64,000 nt of DNA, taken from assembly GCA_946480785.1 (NCBI GenBank), contig CAMLLD010000016.1:17890-81889 (forward strand). Reading direction: 5' to 3'. The stretch's first letter is position 1; the number at the start of each line of letters is the position of its first letter. A model generated the notes under the pieces. It was not told the origin of the DNA. It made no database searches and worked only from the letters and a program-made list of their open reading frames with translations. The stretch comes from an uncultured Blastocatellia bacterium. Its GTDB lineage: Bacteria; Acidobacteriota; Blastocatellia; Pyrinomonadales; Pyrinomonadaceae. The position numbers were made by a program, and so were the translations under genes. Shown here one piece after another: positions 62,721 to 64,000 of the stretch.

Positions 62721-64000
62721 GTGAGCGAACTCAGCGTCCGGACGCAGGCTGAAACCACCGTTCGGAGATCATCAATCCCCTATCGCATCTGCCTGCTGAT
62801 CGGACTCGGCGGTCTCTTTTCCGGCGTCACCGGCCCGCTGCTCAGCACCTTCATTCCACCACTCGTGCGCGATGCACTCGGCGATCATCGCACGGCCATC
62901 GGCTTTGTCATGGCCATCGACAATGTCCTGTTGCTGTTGCTCATACCGTGGGCCGGACCGGCATCGGATCGCGCCAGCGCTCGCGGCCGCGGACGCTTGC
63001 CGATCGTTCTCGCCGGATTCCTGCTGTCGGCGCTCGGCATGGCCTTGCTTCCCTTCTCACCCGTGTTCGGTCTTCCGTTTCTCATCGGCGCGATAATCGT
63101 GCTGCATACGGGAATCAACATGCAGCGATCACCGTTCCAGGCGTTGGTGGCGGACGTCGTGCCGTCGCGCCATCGATCGCTGGCGACAGGATCTATCACG
63201 TTCCAAATGTGCGTGGGAGCGATCGCGTTCCTGATGCTGGGCCGAGTGCTCGGAATGGGGCCTGCATTTCTGATCGCGAGTGGCAGCGTTCTCGTTATCG
63301 CCGCCGCGTTTAAGCTTGGACTGCACGAACCGAAAGTGGTCCAGTCGCAATCCGCGGAAGTGACTTTTCGATCGCTCGCCGATGCAGCATGGTCGGCGCT
63401 ACGCGGCGCGATTCCCGGCATGCGACCCATCTTCGTTGCCGTGCTCATGTTGCAGCTTACTTTCCAAACATTCACCACGTGGTATGCGTTGCACGCGGTC
63501 GAACGGTTCGGGATCAAGCCACAGGACGTCACGATCGGATTCATCGCGTGGGCCATCGGCGGCGTTGCCGGAGCTTTGCCCGCTGGCGTCATCGGCACGC
63601 GTATCGGACGCCGCAACGCGATACTGATCGGCTTCGCCACGATGGGCGCGTGCATGATCGCGCTCGATCGCGTCACGCAGATGAACCAGGTGATACCGCT
63701 GCTGGCGCTCGCGTCGGCGAGTTGGGCGCTGCCGACAGTGAATGCGTATCCGCTCTTCGTGGAACCCGTACCGCGTCAGCTACGCGGCGTGCTCGCGTCG
63801 TTGTACCTGCTCTGCATAGCATTGGGTGGTGCGGTTGGCGATCCGCTGAACGGCCGCATCTTCGATCTACTCAACGGCTATCGCGCGTTGTTTCTGCTGA
63901 TGGCTTGTTACACGGTGCTGGCGTTCCTCGCCAGGCGAACCGGGGTCGCGGCAGCTGGAGCGGCGCTCGACGCCGCCGCCCACGATCTCGCTGCACAGTC
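62721..64000 (+). CDS. MFS transporter (partial, runs off right edge)
   Basis: The frame opens at GTG 62721 with GGAG five bases upstream and is open to the edge (426 codons). It shows alternating membrane helices, with loop motifs SDRASARGRGRLP (helix 2-3 loop) and GTRIGRRNAILIGF (helix 8-9). LGGLFSGVTGPLLSTFIPPL and QRSPFQALVADVVPSRHRS resemble the SLC45/GPH-like sugar carriers of bacteria. Transport of a sugar into the cytoplasm is likely, which would suit the glycosidase cluster, but the substrate cannot be read. Confidence 0.88.
   Translation, partial: MSELSVRTQAETTVRRSSIPYRICLLIGLGGLFSGVTGPLLSTFIPPLVRDALGDHRTAIGFVMAIDNVLLLLLIPWAGPASDRASARGRGRLPIVLAGFLLSALGMALLPFSPVFGLPFLIGAIIVLHTGINMQRSPFQALVADVVPSRHRSLATGSITFQMCVGAIAFLMLGRVLGMGPAFLIASGSVLVIAAAFKLGLHEPKVVQSQSAEVTFRSLADAAWSALRGAIPGMRPIFVAVLMLQLTFQTFTTWYALHAVERFGIKPQDVTIGFIAWAIGGVAGALPAGVIGTRIGRRNAILIGFATMGACMIALDRVTQMNQVIPLLALASASWALPTVNAYPLFVEPVPRQLRGVLASLYLLCIALGGAVGDPLNGRIFDLLNGYRALFLLMACYTVLAFLARRTGVAAAGAALDAAAHDLAAQ

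Overview
The window looks like a chromosomal segment of an Acidobacteriota bacterium, most likely of the Blastocatellia/Pyrinomonadales group. This placement is an inference. It rests on several secreted proteins ending in a DUF4214 domain, FG-GAP/TolB/YVTN-type exported propellers, a PEP-CTERM protein, WG-repeat and tail-fibre-like envelope proteins, moderate GC content, and intergenic palindromes around GAACTCC/GGAGTTC and AACGCT/AGCGTT. No 16S rRNA or other decisive marker is present.

Layout. 1-2.1 kb: a type I methylase (hsdM, cut by the left edge), a small unknown ORF and a DUF433/DUF5615 toxin-antitoxin-like pair whose PIN-like member is frameshifted. 2.4-3.7 kb: two copies of a tRNA-Leu-derived repeat flanking a PEP-CTERM gene. 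3.7-8 kb: a J-domain membrane protein, an unknown membrane protein, then an exported amidase and MetX-like hydrolase pair. 8-12.9 kb: a large fibronectin-like exported protein, a glycosyltransferase and a divergent PIG-L protein. 12.9-27.4 kb: a carbohydrate cluster (GH31, Gfo/Idh/MocA oxidoreductase, GH2 beta-mannosidase, GH2 beta-galactosidase, GH27 alpha-galactosidase) that runs translationally into a 1465-residue exported propeller protein. 27.5-32.8 kb: radical SAM, DegT aminotransferase, DedA, SGNH hydrolase, ICMT-like and a small membrane protein. 32.8-35.1 kb: a chymotrypsin-like protease fused to a zinc phospholipase C/P1-nuclease domain. 35-38.6 kb: outer-membrane barrel, HExxHxxGxxD metalloprotease and an unknown exported protein. 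38.8-44.4 kb: a tight gltX-glnS-asparaginase-Nramp-like operon. 45-50.9 kb: two unknown membrane/exported proteins and a secreted double WD40-propeller caspase. 51-55.4 kb: the third tRNA-Leu-like repeat, then a three-gene row of a ggt gene with an in-frame UGA, a frameshifted WG-repeat gene and a tail-fibre-like gene. 55.6-59.4 kb: a 1247-residue P-loop ATPase with helical repeats and four C-terminal membrane helices. 59.4-64 kb: intergenic repeats, a YVTN propeller, a DUF4214 remnant and gene, a 49-residue membrane protein and an MFS transporter cut by the right edge.

How the genes work together. The glycosidases plus the MFS carrier fit uptake and breakdown of a plant-type hemicellulose such as galactomannan or xyloglucan. 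The gltX-glnS-asparaginase unit links Glu/Gln/Asn metabolism with tRNA charging. Three large unusual proteins are the best candidates for undescribed biology: the protease-PLC/P1 fusion (32.8 kb), the secreted WD40-caspase (47.3 kb) and the membrane-tailed ATPase (55.6 kb). The three dispersed tRNA-Leu 3'-half repeats suggest past site-specific integration. Three genes (DUF5615, WG-repeat, ggt) each carry one disabling change, so either local decay or consensus errors must be considered.
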